The notes beneath the pieces are model-generated. The model had not been told where the DNA came from and ran no database searches. It saw only the letters and a list, made by a program, of their open reading frames with translations. A stretch of DNA of 64,000 nt from Pampus argenteus (lineage: Eukaryota > Chordata > Actinopteri > Scombriformes > Stromateidae), in NCBI GenBank assembly GCA_036937835.1, contig CM072878.1, positions 20,624,501 through 20,688,500 of the forward strand, written 5' to 3'. This document shows, in pieces, positions 1 to 11,291 of the stretch (its first letter is position 1; each line of letters opens with the position of its first letter). Made by a program: the position numbers and the translations under genes.

Positions 1-126
1 AAGTCACAAGTTATTATCTGGATTATACAAGTTTTATCTCAGTTGTACAAATATTATCTTCTATGTTGTAAAAGATAATTTGTGTCTCGAGCCAACAAGC
101 CCCATTGCCTGTAGGGTGGGGCAGAG

Positions 127-385
127 ATGGGAGGTTGTAGGAATTGCTGGCCATCTCCACGATGGCGTGTAGCTGGGGTGCGTCCAGGTCTTTCCAGATG
201 CTTCCCTGGCCAGTTGGGGTGGGACCCTCAGGCACCCCACCACATCACCCTGCTGGAGGTCACAGCAGTGCAGAAAGTGCTGCTCCACTCTTGTCCGCAG
301 CTGAGTGGGAAGCACAACACCACAGTGGTGGCCTACCTGAACAAACAGTCAGACCCATGGCGCCACTCAGAAACCAGGACTAATA
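127..385 (+). mobile_element. DIRS-like retrotransposon fragment (RNase H region)
   Basis: One frame reads HITLLEVTAVQKVLLH, then PQLSGKH and NTTVVAYLNKQ. This resembles the RNase H of DIRS1-type tyrosine-recombinase retrotransposons (HINxLELxAV.. and DNTTVVAYLNKQ). The few residues before NTT (VRTD in the family) are missing, so the copy is deleted and inactive. It lies in the intron upstream of the first arhgap27 exon seen. The ends are not resolved; the match was made by eye. Confidence 0.5.
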
Positions 386-523
386 ACCAAACAGTGGATA
401 AAAGTCTCAAAAGAAGGGTGTTCACCTATAAATGCTAATGTCTGAACGACATTAAAATGAGTGAAAGTTTGAATCTGAGTCTGGAGCATGTTTTTAATCA
501 ATTTATAAACATGTGTGTTACAG

Positions 524-3500
524 ACATTTGCTCCGAGCCACAGGAGGAACATCTCGGACCTTACTGAGGTGTCCAACAGAAGACACTCCCCTGACAGTCC
601 CCAGGTATGCACACACATACACACACATGCACCCATCTCACTGTCTCAGTCAGATCTATTACACTCATTTGTCCATCATTCATTCATTCATATCATCCTA
701 TTTTTCCTCTTCAAGCTCTCTGATAGGCTCAGACTGAAGAGGAATCTGTCCAGTTCAAGCACAGACACCCAACAGCTGCACGTAGGTCCTGGGCCCTGAT
801 TGGCTAATGAAATTTCTGGGTGTCTGTTGGGCTGTCTGTCAGAAATCAGAGCCAGTTTCCAAGGCAATAGTGTTTGATCTCTTGTAGTTGCCATGGAAAA
901 GCATGTTACAGTAAACCAAATAGTAACTTGTTATTTAGCGCCCCCTGCAGAACCTTATTTGTATCACCACAGATCAAAACAAGCACTAAATGTCCTCATG
1001 TAGCTGTAATTAACACTGCAGCCTCCAGGGGGCATTAACAGGACATCATACTTTAAATATTGCTCAGAAAGGTGTTTCTTGCCTAACCCTTGTGATCATT
1101 CATCATGTGCACTAACAGTTCTTAACAGAAACTAACTGCACCAATGTGAGGAGGAATTCTAATATAAATCTGGAGGTTCTGGGTTTCCTTGCAGGCATTC
1201 TGGGAGACTTTAAGGAGGATCTTGGCCTTTTAGAGTCCTCAGCGATGTTCAGTGTGTTTGGGGAAGTTTAATTACAGACAACATTATGTGCTTGCGCCGT
1301 CAAATGTTTCCAGGTCTGATAAACTGGCCAGGTAGACTTTATTCCCAGTGATAAAGTACCCGTGTTATAGCTGCAGATACAGAGAGGAAGGTAAACCTGC
1401 TGGACTGCCGTAGACACACAAACACCACTAGCTTGTTTACAAAGGAATCACATTTCAAAGATGACCCTGCAGGCAAAGAAACCTGAGGACTCACCTGCCC
1501 TGCTGTCCACCTGTCTGTCTCTGCAGATCCATCTGCTGGAGAAAGCAGGAATCATCAACAAGACCAAAGTAGCCGATCATGGCAAAAAGATCAGGTGAGA
1601 GACGAGGACTAAATGTGTTTATGGTAGAAAGAATCATTTTATAAATTCCCTATGTGCTGCTGTTTCTTCAGTTTGGAGAGTCAGTGAGGTTTGTTGTTGT
1701 TGTTGTTATTAAACAGGAAGAACTGGACTCAGTCTTGGACTGTCCTTCACGGAGGGATCCTCACCTTCCACAAAGACCCCAAATCTGCTCCAACTGGGAA
1801 TGCTGTAAGACCCAGTTACACACAATGAGGTCATCACATCCTCTGTATTTTTTTCTTTATTCCACTTTCTACAGCCAGTTTGTGAGTACTTTATCTCTCT
1901 ATACATGTTCATTTTTACAGATTTTAGTATTTAGTTTTATTCCTGGCAGTGTGGAAAATAATATATTACAGACAACATAACCTACAAGGAGCCCCTGCTT
2001 CCCTTCATTTCCCCAAATGATATATTGATTACATGCAGATGCGAAAAAGACGCTTGTACTGCGTGCAGAGGGTTTCACTCACTTCCAGATAACTGTTTAG
2101 TCAGAAGAATAAACTGTTTTTATTTAATGGATATTTCCTCAGATGAAAGCATCACAGATTGTTCCAGAATATACCGTCGAGTTGAGAGGAGCTTCAGTCA
2201 GTTGGGCTTCCAAAGACAAGTCGTCCAAAAAGAACGTTCTTGAAGTATGTTGTCATCTCTGTTACTATGGTTACAGGCTTATCTAGGGGTTCCACTTCTC
2301 TGTAACCATTGTTACAGTTTGTTCTAGAAGTTCCATGTTTCTGTTACCATGAGTACAGTCACCGCTACACTTCTAACCATGTTACCATGGTTACAGTCTG
2401 TTCTAAAACATACTTCTATCACCATCACTGTTATCTTGTGCTTTAATACTGCTACCATGGTTGCTAGTTTGCTGTGGTTACAGGGCTCCTCTTCCTGACA
2501 GTGTGGACTTGTTACCTTGGTTACGGTATGTGTTGTTTTGTGCTGACTATGTAGATGAAACTGGTGTGTATGTGTCTCTGTGTGTGCAGCTGAAGACTCG
2601 TCAGGGCTGCGAGTACCTGATGCAGTATGACACGGAGAGCATAATCAGCGACTGGTTGAAAGTGATGCAGGACGCCATCAAACAGCTGGTACCAAACGCA
2701 CTCGCACTCTGACCATAGATCTAAAAATATGAACTATTGCTATAGAACGTTGTTTCATTCAGTGGACTTCTTTCAGGAACATGAACATCTGTCAGAGGAC
2801 GAAGACGAAGCTGCTTCAGACAAAGAGGACAAAGACAGGAAGAGGGCATGTGAGTCTATAAACTTTCACAGCAGACACCAGATCAATTATTTTTGACTGC
2901 AAATAGGAAGGATGAAATGAGTCAAAACATTTCTGTTCTTATTCTTTTTCTGTTTTCAGTGACTTCGAGTTCCTCCGCTGCTGCCGAATCTGAGCAGAGA
3001 CGCGTTCGGACCAAACTGCGACGGTTCCTCCAGAGGAGGCCAACGCTGCAGAGTGTTAAAGAGAAAGGATACATACGAGGTAAGAAAAAGCAAAACCTGC
3101 TGCTCGTTTCAACGGTGACCAGATTGATAACATCATGAAAATACAAAAACATGTACGGTACAGGTCTTATCAACCACAAAAACTAGTGACTGGTGACTGG
3201 AGTGATGGAAAAGTCTTATTGGATGTTCTATACATGATGTTTTTACACTGATTTAAGTATTCAGACAGACTGCATGTTTTACGTCTATGTCTTCCTCTCA
3301 GATAACGTCTTCGGCTGTCACCTGGACACGCTCTGTCACAGAGAAAATTCCAACATTCCCAAGTTTGTGGAGAAGTGTATCAGAACAGTTGAGAGGAGAG
3401 GTAAACACACATAAAGACACACGATTCATATAACTATACTAACACACACAGACAACTGATGTGTGTGTTATACGCGTTTGTCTTCAGGTCTGGATGTTGA

Positions 3501-6500
3501 CGGGATCTACAGAGTGAGCGGAAACCTCGCTGTGATCCAGAAACTACGACACAAAGCTGACCATGGTAACATCACCGTGCAGTGCATCTCCAAATCTCTG
3601 ATAAATAATCGGCAGCAGTTTCTCTCTAGACCTTCCATCCGAGCGGTCCTGGTACCAGTATCGTGCCAATTGTGTTACTAATACACCAAAAAACTATTTG
3701 GCACGCTTGGCTCTCCAGAAGCTACCTGTTACTACTATGACAAATATGGATGTAGTACTGTTGTGCTGCGTTTCTATTGCATCAACTTTGGTAGAGTTTT
3801 CAGAATATTTAGGGTCAATAGCATCAGTATCAACTGTCTGACTCGCTGTTAGAAGGGTGTTTATTCACCTTCTAATTTAGCATTTTGATCAAGCAGAAGT
3901 GAAAATAAGGGAAAATATGTATATTTTGTCGTTACAACATCCAAGTCAGTTTTCAGGTGGAAATTTCAGAAAATAGCCTAGTGCTTAAAGGACCAGTTCA
4001 CATGTTTCCAGTGTGTTAAAGCATCAGTCAGGTGTCCATATGAACAGTGACTGTAATCATTGCTCCTGTTCATACTGGCTGTTCAAAGATCTGCTTCAAA
4101 TGTGCTTTCAGTGTCAGTGATGGAGGTTAAAATCCACAGTGTGTCCACACAGTCATTTAAAGTAGATGTGAATCTTCTCTGAGGCTTCATCAGTGTGAGT
4201 TAGTCATATCAAGTGGATATCTGACACATTTACGGTCTGTTTAGCATCAAATTCCCTCTTTGTGTTTCCCTGTTGAGCTGTGGTGGAAGTATAGGAACAA
4301 AAAGAGGGACTTTGGCTCTAAAAACACTGTAACGTTGAAACATATCTACTGGATTTGAAGCTTCATATTAGCTTCACATAAACTTTAAATCCATGTTTAT
4401 GGGTTTAGTCTCCATCACTTCCATTGTAAGTGTATTATGAAGGGATCTAATGGTCAGAACAGGAGGATGATTACAGCAACAAACACATGTTCACTGTTCA
4501 TTTGATTCCTGACTGTTGATTTAGGACAACAATAATAAAATTAATTACTGTATTACTCTGGGTTAAATAGAGCAATTCCTTTAAGGATATTCCAGTTTTC
4601 TCTGTAATTAACTTGATATACTTGGTTAATATTCATTCCTTAGTCTGTTGCAGCAGGAGGTTTTCATTCTTCCTCTTTGTGTGCTCTTTCTATGGTGGCT
4701 GCAGAGGAGCAGTTGGACCTGGAGGACGGTCAGTGGGAAGAGATTCATGTGATCACCGGAGCTCTGAAGCTTTTCCTGCGAGAGCTTCCTGAGCCGCTGT
4801 TCCCATTCAGCTGCTTTGACAAGTTCATCGCTGCCATCCGTCAGTACAAACCCTGCTCAATGTAACACAAACTGTCTGTTTCAACCACAGCCGGGGGAGA
4901 TGAATCCTTTTTTACCTTAAAAGTAAAAAGCCAACAGAATATACAGTGGGGCAAAAAAGTATTTAGTTAGCCACCAATTTGTGCGAGTTCCACTAGATGA
5001 GAGAGGCCTGTAATTTTTTATCATAGGTACACCTATGAGCGACACAATGAGAAAAAAAATCTGGGGGATTTTTAATGAATTAATTGGTAAATTCCTTGGT
5101 AAAATAAGTATTTTGTCAATAACAAAAGTTCATCTCATTACTTTGTTATATACCCTTTGTTGGCAGTGAGGTCAAACGTGTTCTGTAAGTCTTCATTAGG
5201 TTTTCACACTGTTCACACTGGCATTTTGGCCCATTCCTTCATACAGATCTCCTCTAGAGCAGTGATGTTTTGGGGCTGTCGCTGGGCAACACAGACTTTC
5301 AACTCCCTCTATGGGGTTGAGATCTGGAGACTGCTTTTTACGAAGCCACTCCTTTGTTACCTGGGTGGTGTGTTTGGGATCATTGTCATGCTGAAAGACC
5401 CAGCCATGTTTCATCTTCAATGCCCTTGATGATGGAATGACGTTTTCACTCAAAATCTCACGATACATGGCCCCATTCATTCTTTCCCTTACACAGATCA
5501 GTCATCCTGGTCCCTTTGCAGAAAAACAGCCACAAATCATGATGTTTCCACCCCCATGCTTCACAGTAGGAATGGTGTTCTTTGCATGCAACTCGGCAGT
5601 CTTTCTCCTCCAAACTCGACAAGTTGTTTTAATTTGGTTTCATCTGACCATATGACATTCTTCTAGTCGTCTTCTGGATCATTCAAACGCTCTCTAGCAA
5701 ACTTCAGACAGGCCTGGACATGTACTGGCTTAAGCAGGGGGACACGTCTGGCACTGCAGGGTTTGAGTCCTTGGTGGCGTAGTGTGTTACTGATGGTAGC
5801 CTTTGTTACTTTGGTCCCAGCTCTCTGCAGGTCATTCACTGGGTTCCCCCGTGTGGTTCTGGGATTTCTGCTCACCGTTCGTGTGATCATTTTGACCCAT
5901 TTTGGGTGCCATCTTGCTCTTACAGTTGACTTCTTCATACCAAGCTGCTTACCTATTGCAGATTCAGTCTTCCCAGCCTGGTGCAGGTCTACAATTTTGT
6001 TTCTGGTGCCCTTTGTCAGCTCTTTGGTCTTGATCATAGTTGAGTTTGGAGTGTGACTGTTTGAGGATGTGGACAGGTGTCTTTTATACTGATAACGAGT
6101 TCAAACAGGTGCCATTAATACAGGTAACGAGTGAAGGACAGAGAAGCCTCGTAAAGTTGTCACAGGTCTGTAAGAGCCAGAAATCTTGCTTGTTTGTAGG
6201 TGACCCAATACTTATTTTACCAAGGAATTAACCAATTAATTAATTAAAAATCCTACTACTAATTTGCAGTCACTGATCTCCTTCAGATTACACTAGAATT
6301 AGATACATTCCTCTTCTGAGCCATGAACACTCGCAGATCATTTTATATATGTTTGTTTTATAGTTGTAGTTGTTTGAAAAGAACTTATTAGTGTCTGTTT
6401 CCTTGCAGAGGTCCCAGACTACAGCCTAAAAGTCTCCTACATGAAGGATCTGGTTCGCTTGTTGCCTTTGCCAAACCACGACACCATGGAGTTGCTGTTC

Positions 6501-7444
6501 AAACACCTGCGCAGGTGAGCTGGGTGATTATTGTTCCTTTTTATATTGTCTTCTTAATAAATAAGTGCTAAATCTGCATCTAAAATTCAGCTGCTCATCT
6601 TTAAAGCAGATCAAAGATTTTTTTATCATCACCTAAAAACACAAATGTTTTGAATAGTTAAATTAATTCGCATTATATTACACGAAAAGATTTTGTCTTC
6701 ACTCTTCAGTCTGTAATGAACATGTCAAGTTCACATGTAGTCGTAACACACAATGTCATACATGAGCCTTAATGAATAGGGTATTTGTGGGGACTTAGCA
6801 AAATGCTTGCAATTTCTTTTCATTAAAGATGCTACTAAGAATATTTTGACATCAAAATATGATCATAAATTTAATGTTCATACCTTGCAATAAAATGAAA
6901 GACAATTCCACCAATATCCTCCATTTTGTGTTGATATCATGTGACTTGGTTGGATTCTGCTGAAGACATTAAAGTACAAAGTACACCTTTCCAAACAAGA
7001 CTTTCATTCAGCAAGGCACTAACAGCAACAGTTAAATGCTGTGTTGGTGGAGCAATATATAGTTACCGAGAACTTTATAGACAGTGTTAAAAAACATGAA
7101 ACTTGGTATTATTGTGTTTTGTTGTTTTGTATGAATCATGTAAAATATGTAAATTTGTGGGAGATCAATATTTTGTGATGCAGTAACACTGAAGGTGAGG
7201 AATGTTTTCCTAAGGGAACAATAAGGTATATGTTTACCACCGTCTCTCTCTGTCTGTCTGCAGGGTAATCGAGCATAAGGACTCTAACAGGATGTCGGTT
7301 CAGAGCATCGCCATCGTATTTGGACCCACGTTGCTCCGGCCACAGACCGAGTCAGCAAACATGACAATCCACATGGTGTTCCAGAGCCAGATAGTAGAGC
7401 TCATGCTCAACGAGTTCCAGATCATCTTCTCCTCCGAAGGGTAG
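524..7444 (+). CDS. arhgap27: Rho GTPase-activating protein, PH + RhoGAP part (3' portion of gene), ARHGAP27-like
   Basis: Twelve exons with GT..AG borders join in one frame: 524-604, 1527-1594, 1717-1804, 2143-2244, 2590-2688, 2777-2849, 2960-3079, 3302-3400, 3488-3565, 4705-4839, 6409-6514, 7264-7444 (stop TAG 7442-7444), giving 409 residues. Upstream exons (SH3/WW in the family) lie outside the window. Residues ~28-145 form a PH domain (starts LEKAGIINKTKVADHGKK, has the KNWTQSWTVL strand), followed by an acidic linker. Residues ~211-409 form a RhoGAP domain with VDGIYRVSGN carrying the arginine finger (~R252), LKLFLRELPEPL and the NRMSVQSIAIVFGPTLLRP segment. By family knowledge it stimulates GTP hydrolysis on Rac/Cdc42-type GTPases at membranes. 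The 4705-6514 intron carries a Tc1 remnant. ARHGAP9 and ARHGAP12 are paralogues; ARHGAP27 is preferred because crhr1, ccdc103 and itga2b are nearby, as on human 17q21. The first exon (524-604) is the least certain. Confidence 0.88.
605..1526 (+). other. arhgap27 intron, no clear element
   Basis: Non-coding between exons 524-604 and 1527-1594. A segment at 734-776 ending in a GT donor-like site could be a skipped or alternative exon, but neither acceptor choice keeps the frame into the PH exon, so it was not called. Confidence 0.4.
2245..2589. repeat. Cluster of GTTACCATGGTTAC-like near-palindromes
   Basis: Within one arhgap27 intron about six variants of GTTACNATGGTTACAG occur (near 2262, 2300, 2345, 2385, 2455 and 2510), spaced 40-70 bp apart and linked by similar spacer text (TTCTAGAAGTTCC, GTTCTAAAACAT). 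It may be a decayed tandem repeat or a cluster of RFX X-box-like sites. Confidence 0.5.
4942..6250 (-). mobile_element. Tc1/mariner transposon remnant, antisense in arhgap27 intron
   Basis: The left end begins TACAGTGGGGCAAAAAAGTA, the common fish Tc1 terminal repeat. The minus strand at 5663-6037 reads an N-terminal transposase piece (KELTKGTRNKIVDLHQAGK, then IGKQLGMKKSTVRA) with paired-type HTH. 5196-5480 minus gives the catalytic part (VFQHDNDPKHTTQVTKEWL, SPDLNPIE). Frameshifts separate the pieces. The right end is truncated near an ATTAATTAATT tract. It is dead and sits between two GAP-domain exons. Confidence 0.85.
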
Positions 7445-8771
7445 TGGTACCTTACAGATCCTTCAGGGGACCACCAGACAGCTCCTGCAAGCACTCAGAA
7501 CATTATGAGGACTGCCGAAAACATCCTCTCAAATTCAAGTTGACAGGGGATTAAACCTTGATGGCTCTAATCACAGGACCTCGGTAGAACCTCAGAGTAA
7601 CCATTCAGAACTGGACTGGTTCTAACCCTAACCCTAACCCTAACCCTATACAGCCATTTCATTTCCCTTTAAGGGCAACAGACCAACAAAAAAACAAATT
7701 ATTTCTGTTTGATAAGGAACTCCTCCAGCAAGTTCCAGACGCCTCTAGAACCATGTAGACATTTTCCTTCTTTCTTCTTTTAATGAGAACTCTCCACCAA
7801 GCTCCAAATCCCTGTAGAACCTTTTAGATCCCTGCATCCAAAGTTGTGCTTCTTATTTTAAATTAAAATGTTAAAATGCCAGAGTGAATGGAACTTGGAA
7901 CCTGATTTTTTTTCATGACACTCCTGTTTTAATCCCTGTGCCTCAAATTAGCCAGGTAGAACCTAGGTGAAACTATCTAGAACCCTGGACTGGATCTGAA
8001 ACCTCAACAGTCGGCTTCATTTCTATTTTCAAAGCAATAGATCAAACAAAACACAATTAGCTTCTACCTTACATACCCCGAAACAGCTATGAACAAGAAC
8101 TCTCCAAATATGGTCCACATTATGCGAGAACCTTGTAGAACTCCAGATGTAAACATCTTGTCCTCCTGTTTATAAAATTCAAAGACATGAAAGTTCACCT
8201 GTTAAGAACAACAAGCCCACATCTCACTGTCAGACAACCAAACCTTCATGTTCCAGGTAGAACCTGAGCATCAGTATGTACTGATACCAAGTTTTTGTTT
8301 TAATTGTTGTCTGAATAGAACAAAGAACTTTACTGTATTAAACACTGGATCGTGATGACGTCATCAGTCGTGTACGTTAGAGATTAACTCTGGACCGAAA
8401 TGAAATGACATGAAATAAAAATAAGACTTTGTGCTTAGCTAGAATAAACACATATTGGATGTTCTGTACTGGACACACAGAGATGATACAGATTATGGAG
8501 AACACAGAACAAAATGATGTATTCCATGTTATTAAGTGTTTTTAAATCAAAATTTTCGTTTAACAAAAAATGTGTCCACACAGAAAACCAGAAGATTTAC
8601 AGAAATGTTTAATTTTAAGGGTTGAATTTTTAATGCAGTAACAGTGAGAACTGCACAATGCTGTAGATTTTTATAGTGTTGAGGTTTATATGTATTACAG
8701 ATACAGAACAAAGTTAACATTAACAGATTGAACTCTGTACATAAGATGGTATTTTACTGACTTTTAATAAA
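7445..8771 (+). other. Long 3' UTR of arhgap27 with poly(A) signals
   Basis: After the stop codon there is no open frame of note. AATAAA hexamers at 8414-8419 and 8766-8771 are the likely cleavage signals, implying a UTR of about 1.0-1.3 kb. The stretch 7500-8280 repeats a loose motif around TAGAACC/CTCCA, and 7624-7648 has four tandem CCCTAA units. Confidence 0.5.
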
Positions 8772-9475
8772 GATGACACCAATGTATGCCGGTATCCAGC
8801 AAGTTTTGTCTAATATCATGAGTGTTGTTGTTTGTAGTATTCATTAATAATTAAAAACAACATTTCTATTTAGTTTCATCAATAATATCAATGTTTTACA
8901 TTCATGAATTTGTTAATGTTAAAAAATGTGGTTATGATCATGATCACTGAAACTGATCACCACAGTGAGGTGTCCACACTTCTGATTGGCTTCTTCTCCG
9001 TGGCAACAGCAGAGGCTCATGGGTAAAGTAGTATTCTCATAAACAGAAACCAGAGGAAATTTAGCCCAACTTTTTTATTATATGTTCTGCTTCTGAGCCT
9101 TTATTTTGTTTTCCCAAAAGGAATTTCATGTTAAAACTAGGCATTACTTGAAGCTGACAGAGCCGTGACTCACTCCTTCATGCACCTGGTGATGCTCACC
9201 TGTTCACTACCACTGATTAAACAGACGATCGATCTACTCCAACATCACATCAACTAAATTCAACAAACACGAACTACTCACCTGAACACATGAAACTCAC
9301 CTGAATTTAAACCCTCTCCCATCCTCTCCTATTAATAGAAGGTTGAATACAGTACAATTATAAATAATCGATCAATAAAGGATGTTTGTGTGGCGCTACG
9401 GGCGGAAAGGATGATCAATTAATTGATAGAAGTGTAACAATCAGGACACTGTAGGAGTTATTTCACTCCACAGGA
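8772..9475. other. Intergenic, nothing recognised
   Basis: No exon or mobile-element signature was recognised between the arhgap27 poly(A) signal and the old LINE tail. It is AT-rich with a short CCGTGGCAACAGC stretch near 9000. Confidence 0.4.
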
Positions 9476-9531
9476 TGGCGGTAATGCAACAAAGTGGATG
9501 CCAACTGCCGTCAAATATCGTAGAAGAAAAT
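9476..9531 (+). mobile_element. Older LINE/SINE 3' tail fragment
   Basis: The text GATGGCGGTAATGCAAC...GCCAACTGCCGTCAAATATCGTAGAAGAAAA parallels the 3' tail of the adjacent younger LINE (10237-10324: GATGGCGGTATATGCAAC...GACTGCCGTAAAACGCC then GAA repeats). It therefore looks like an earlier insertion of the same family next to which the second copy landed. Confidence 0.6.
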
Positions 9532-9543
9532 GACTTCACCCGG

Positions 9544-10285
9544 ATCACTCTTAAGCATTAAAAACAGAACAGCAAAATCACATCGGGAAATATTATATGA
9601 AATAATGGTGAGAACATCCAGATTAGCACAGCAGGGGAGGGAAATAACATTCATGTGGGTACCAGCTCATTTAGGAATACAAGGAAATGAAAAAGCAGAT
9701 CAAATGGCAAAGGAGGCAGCAAAGAAAGAAGAGGTGGAAATGAAAGTAAAATTATCAAAAGCAGAAGGGAAAAGTTTAATATGGAAAGAAATAATTAATC
9801 AATGGAAACAATATTGGAAAATCCAGGAAAAGGGGAGACATTTAAATAAACTACAAGATGAAGTAGGTGAGGTGGGATGTTGTGGAGGTAGCAGAGTAGA
9901 ACAGGTGACAATGAGCAGATTAAGAATAGGGCACAGTAGATTAAATAGCACACTCAACATAATAGGGAAACATCCAACTGGTTTATGTAGCTGTGGGGGG
10001 AGAGAGACAGTGGATCATGTGATGGTTGAATGTCATGGTTATGAAAGGGAGAGGGAAGAGATGATGGCAGGGTTGCGGAGGACAGGAGCAGTGGAGAAAA
10101 GCTTCAAAAGTATAGTAGAATGTGGGAAATGTAGAGAAGGGAGGAAAATCATAATGAAGTATCTGGTTTCAACTGGGTTAATAAAAATAATTTAAAGGGA
10201 AAGGAAATTAAATAGTAAAAGAGTAAAGTCCAGAAGATGGCGGTATATGCAACTATAAGGATGCAGACTGCCGTAAAACGCCAAA

Positions 10286-10320
<35 letters not shown>

Positions 10321-10324
10321 GGAA
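9544..10324 (+). mobile_element. 5'-truncated non-LTR retrotransposon (RNase H-bearing, I/Nimb-like) with target-site duplication
   Basis: The open frame continues to the stop near 10195 and contains RNase H text FMWVPAHLGIQGNEKADQMA and a CSCGG..DHVMVECHGY zinc-knuckle-like end, as in I-clade LINEs. The 3' end is a GATGGCGG...TGCCGTAAAACGCC tail followed by a GAA-rich tract. GACTTCACCCGG is present at 9532-9543 and again at 10325-10336, a 12-bp target-site duplication that fixes both ends. The element starts within RNase H, so it is truncated on arrival. It lies about 100 bp before the presumed first exon of ccdc103. Confidence 0.85.
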
Positions 10325-10336
10325 GACTTCACCCGG

Positions 10337-10432
10337 TATTCGGTTGTCATGGAGAGTGTTTGTTGACAGACAAGGAGTCTGAAAACACACCTGAGCACAC
10401 ACGGAGAACGCGAGGAACTCACACTACCTCAG
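10337..10432 (+). other. ccdc103: Candidate non-coding first exon / promoter end of ccdc103
   Basis: Sequence after the LINE ends at CTACCTCAG followed by GTAAGC (donor at 10433). The next acceptor is directly before the ccdc103 ATG exon (AATATCAG, 11289). GTTGTCATGGAGAG at 10343-10356 resembles an RFX X-box, which would suit a cilia gene. The start of transcription is not visible; inference only. Confidence 0.4.
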
Positions 10433-10442
10433 GTAAGCTGTT

Positions 10443-10499
10443 GTTAGCCTGTTAGCTGCTGTCTGCGGTTAGCCTGTTAGCTGCTGTCTGCGGTTAGCC
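10443..10499 (+). repeat. 25-bp tandem duplication
   Basis: The unit beginning GTTAGCCTGTTAGCTGCTG occurs at 10443-10467 and 10468-10492 with a partial third copy, just inside the proposed first intron of ccdc103. Confidence 0.85.
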
Positions 10500-11291
10500 A
10501 GGCTGTGTTCGCGACGGTAACTCACCTAAAACGCCTTTAAACGTGTTTTAACGGGCAGATAAACTGTCCAGACGTGTAATAATAAATGTGTAGTTTGTTT
10601 GGTAAACTTAAATATAACACAATTGTGACACGTTTAACCGGGAAGCTAGCGTTAGCCTGTTAGCATCTGAACTGCGTTCAATAACGAGCTCTGTTTTTAT
10701 TCAGACACTGATTCATTATTGATTGCAATGTTCAGTGATTCATTTATTGATCCATACGTTTTATCTTACAGTATATTGTTTTAATATCAATTTATATTTG
10801 ATCAAACTGTGGATACTATCAACAATAAGATGTGAATAAGATGTCATCAAATATCACAGTTTGTGTTTCCATTGAGAACTTATCAGATATCTGATCATAC
10901 AATGCATTAAATGTGCTGGTATTTAGTGGAAGTTTCTTGTGCCACTGCTATATAATAGTATATTGTATTTTCTGTAGAGAACATAAAATGCATCCTGACA
11001 GGTTTATTGATTCTTTTTTTTTTCTAATCAAGACAACATTTCCATTGACAAGATCTTCCTCAGGCAAATTTGAGAGACAGAAAATAAATAGTTAAGTTCA
11101 AATTACCACCACTTGCTGGTCAACAGACAGCAGGAAAAAAATATAAACACCACCAGATGGTGATCACAGTACAACAGAAAAAACACAAGCTACTTTTGGT
11201 GAATCTATCCTTGTTTCTCGAATGTTGATCTTGTGTTTAAACAGCTTTGATGTCAGAATGCCTCTGTTGGTCTTCTGTGTAATATCAGGTG

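Noticed and set aside
10237..10455. Arg-rich ORF and its poly-Ser antisense
   Set aside because: It is the translated GAA tail of the LINE insertion running into the ccdc103 leader.
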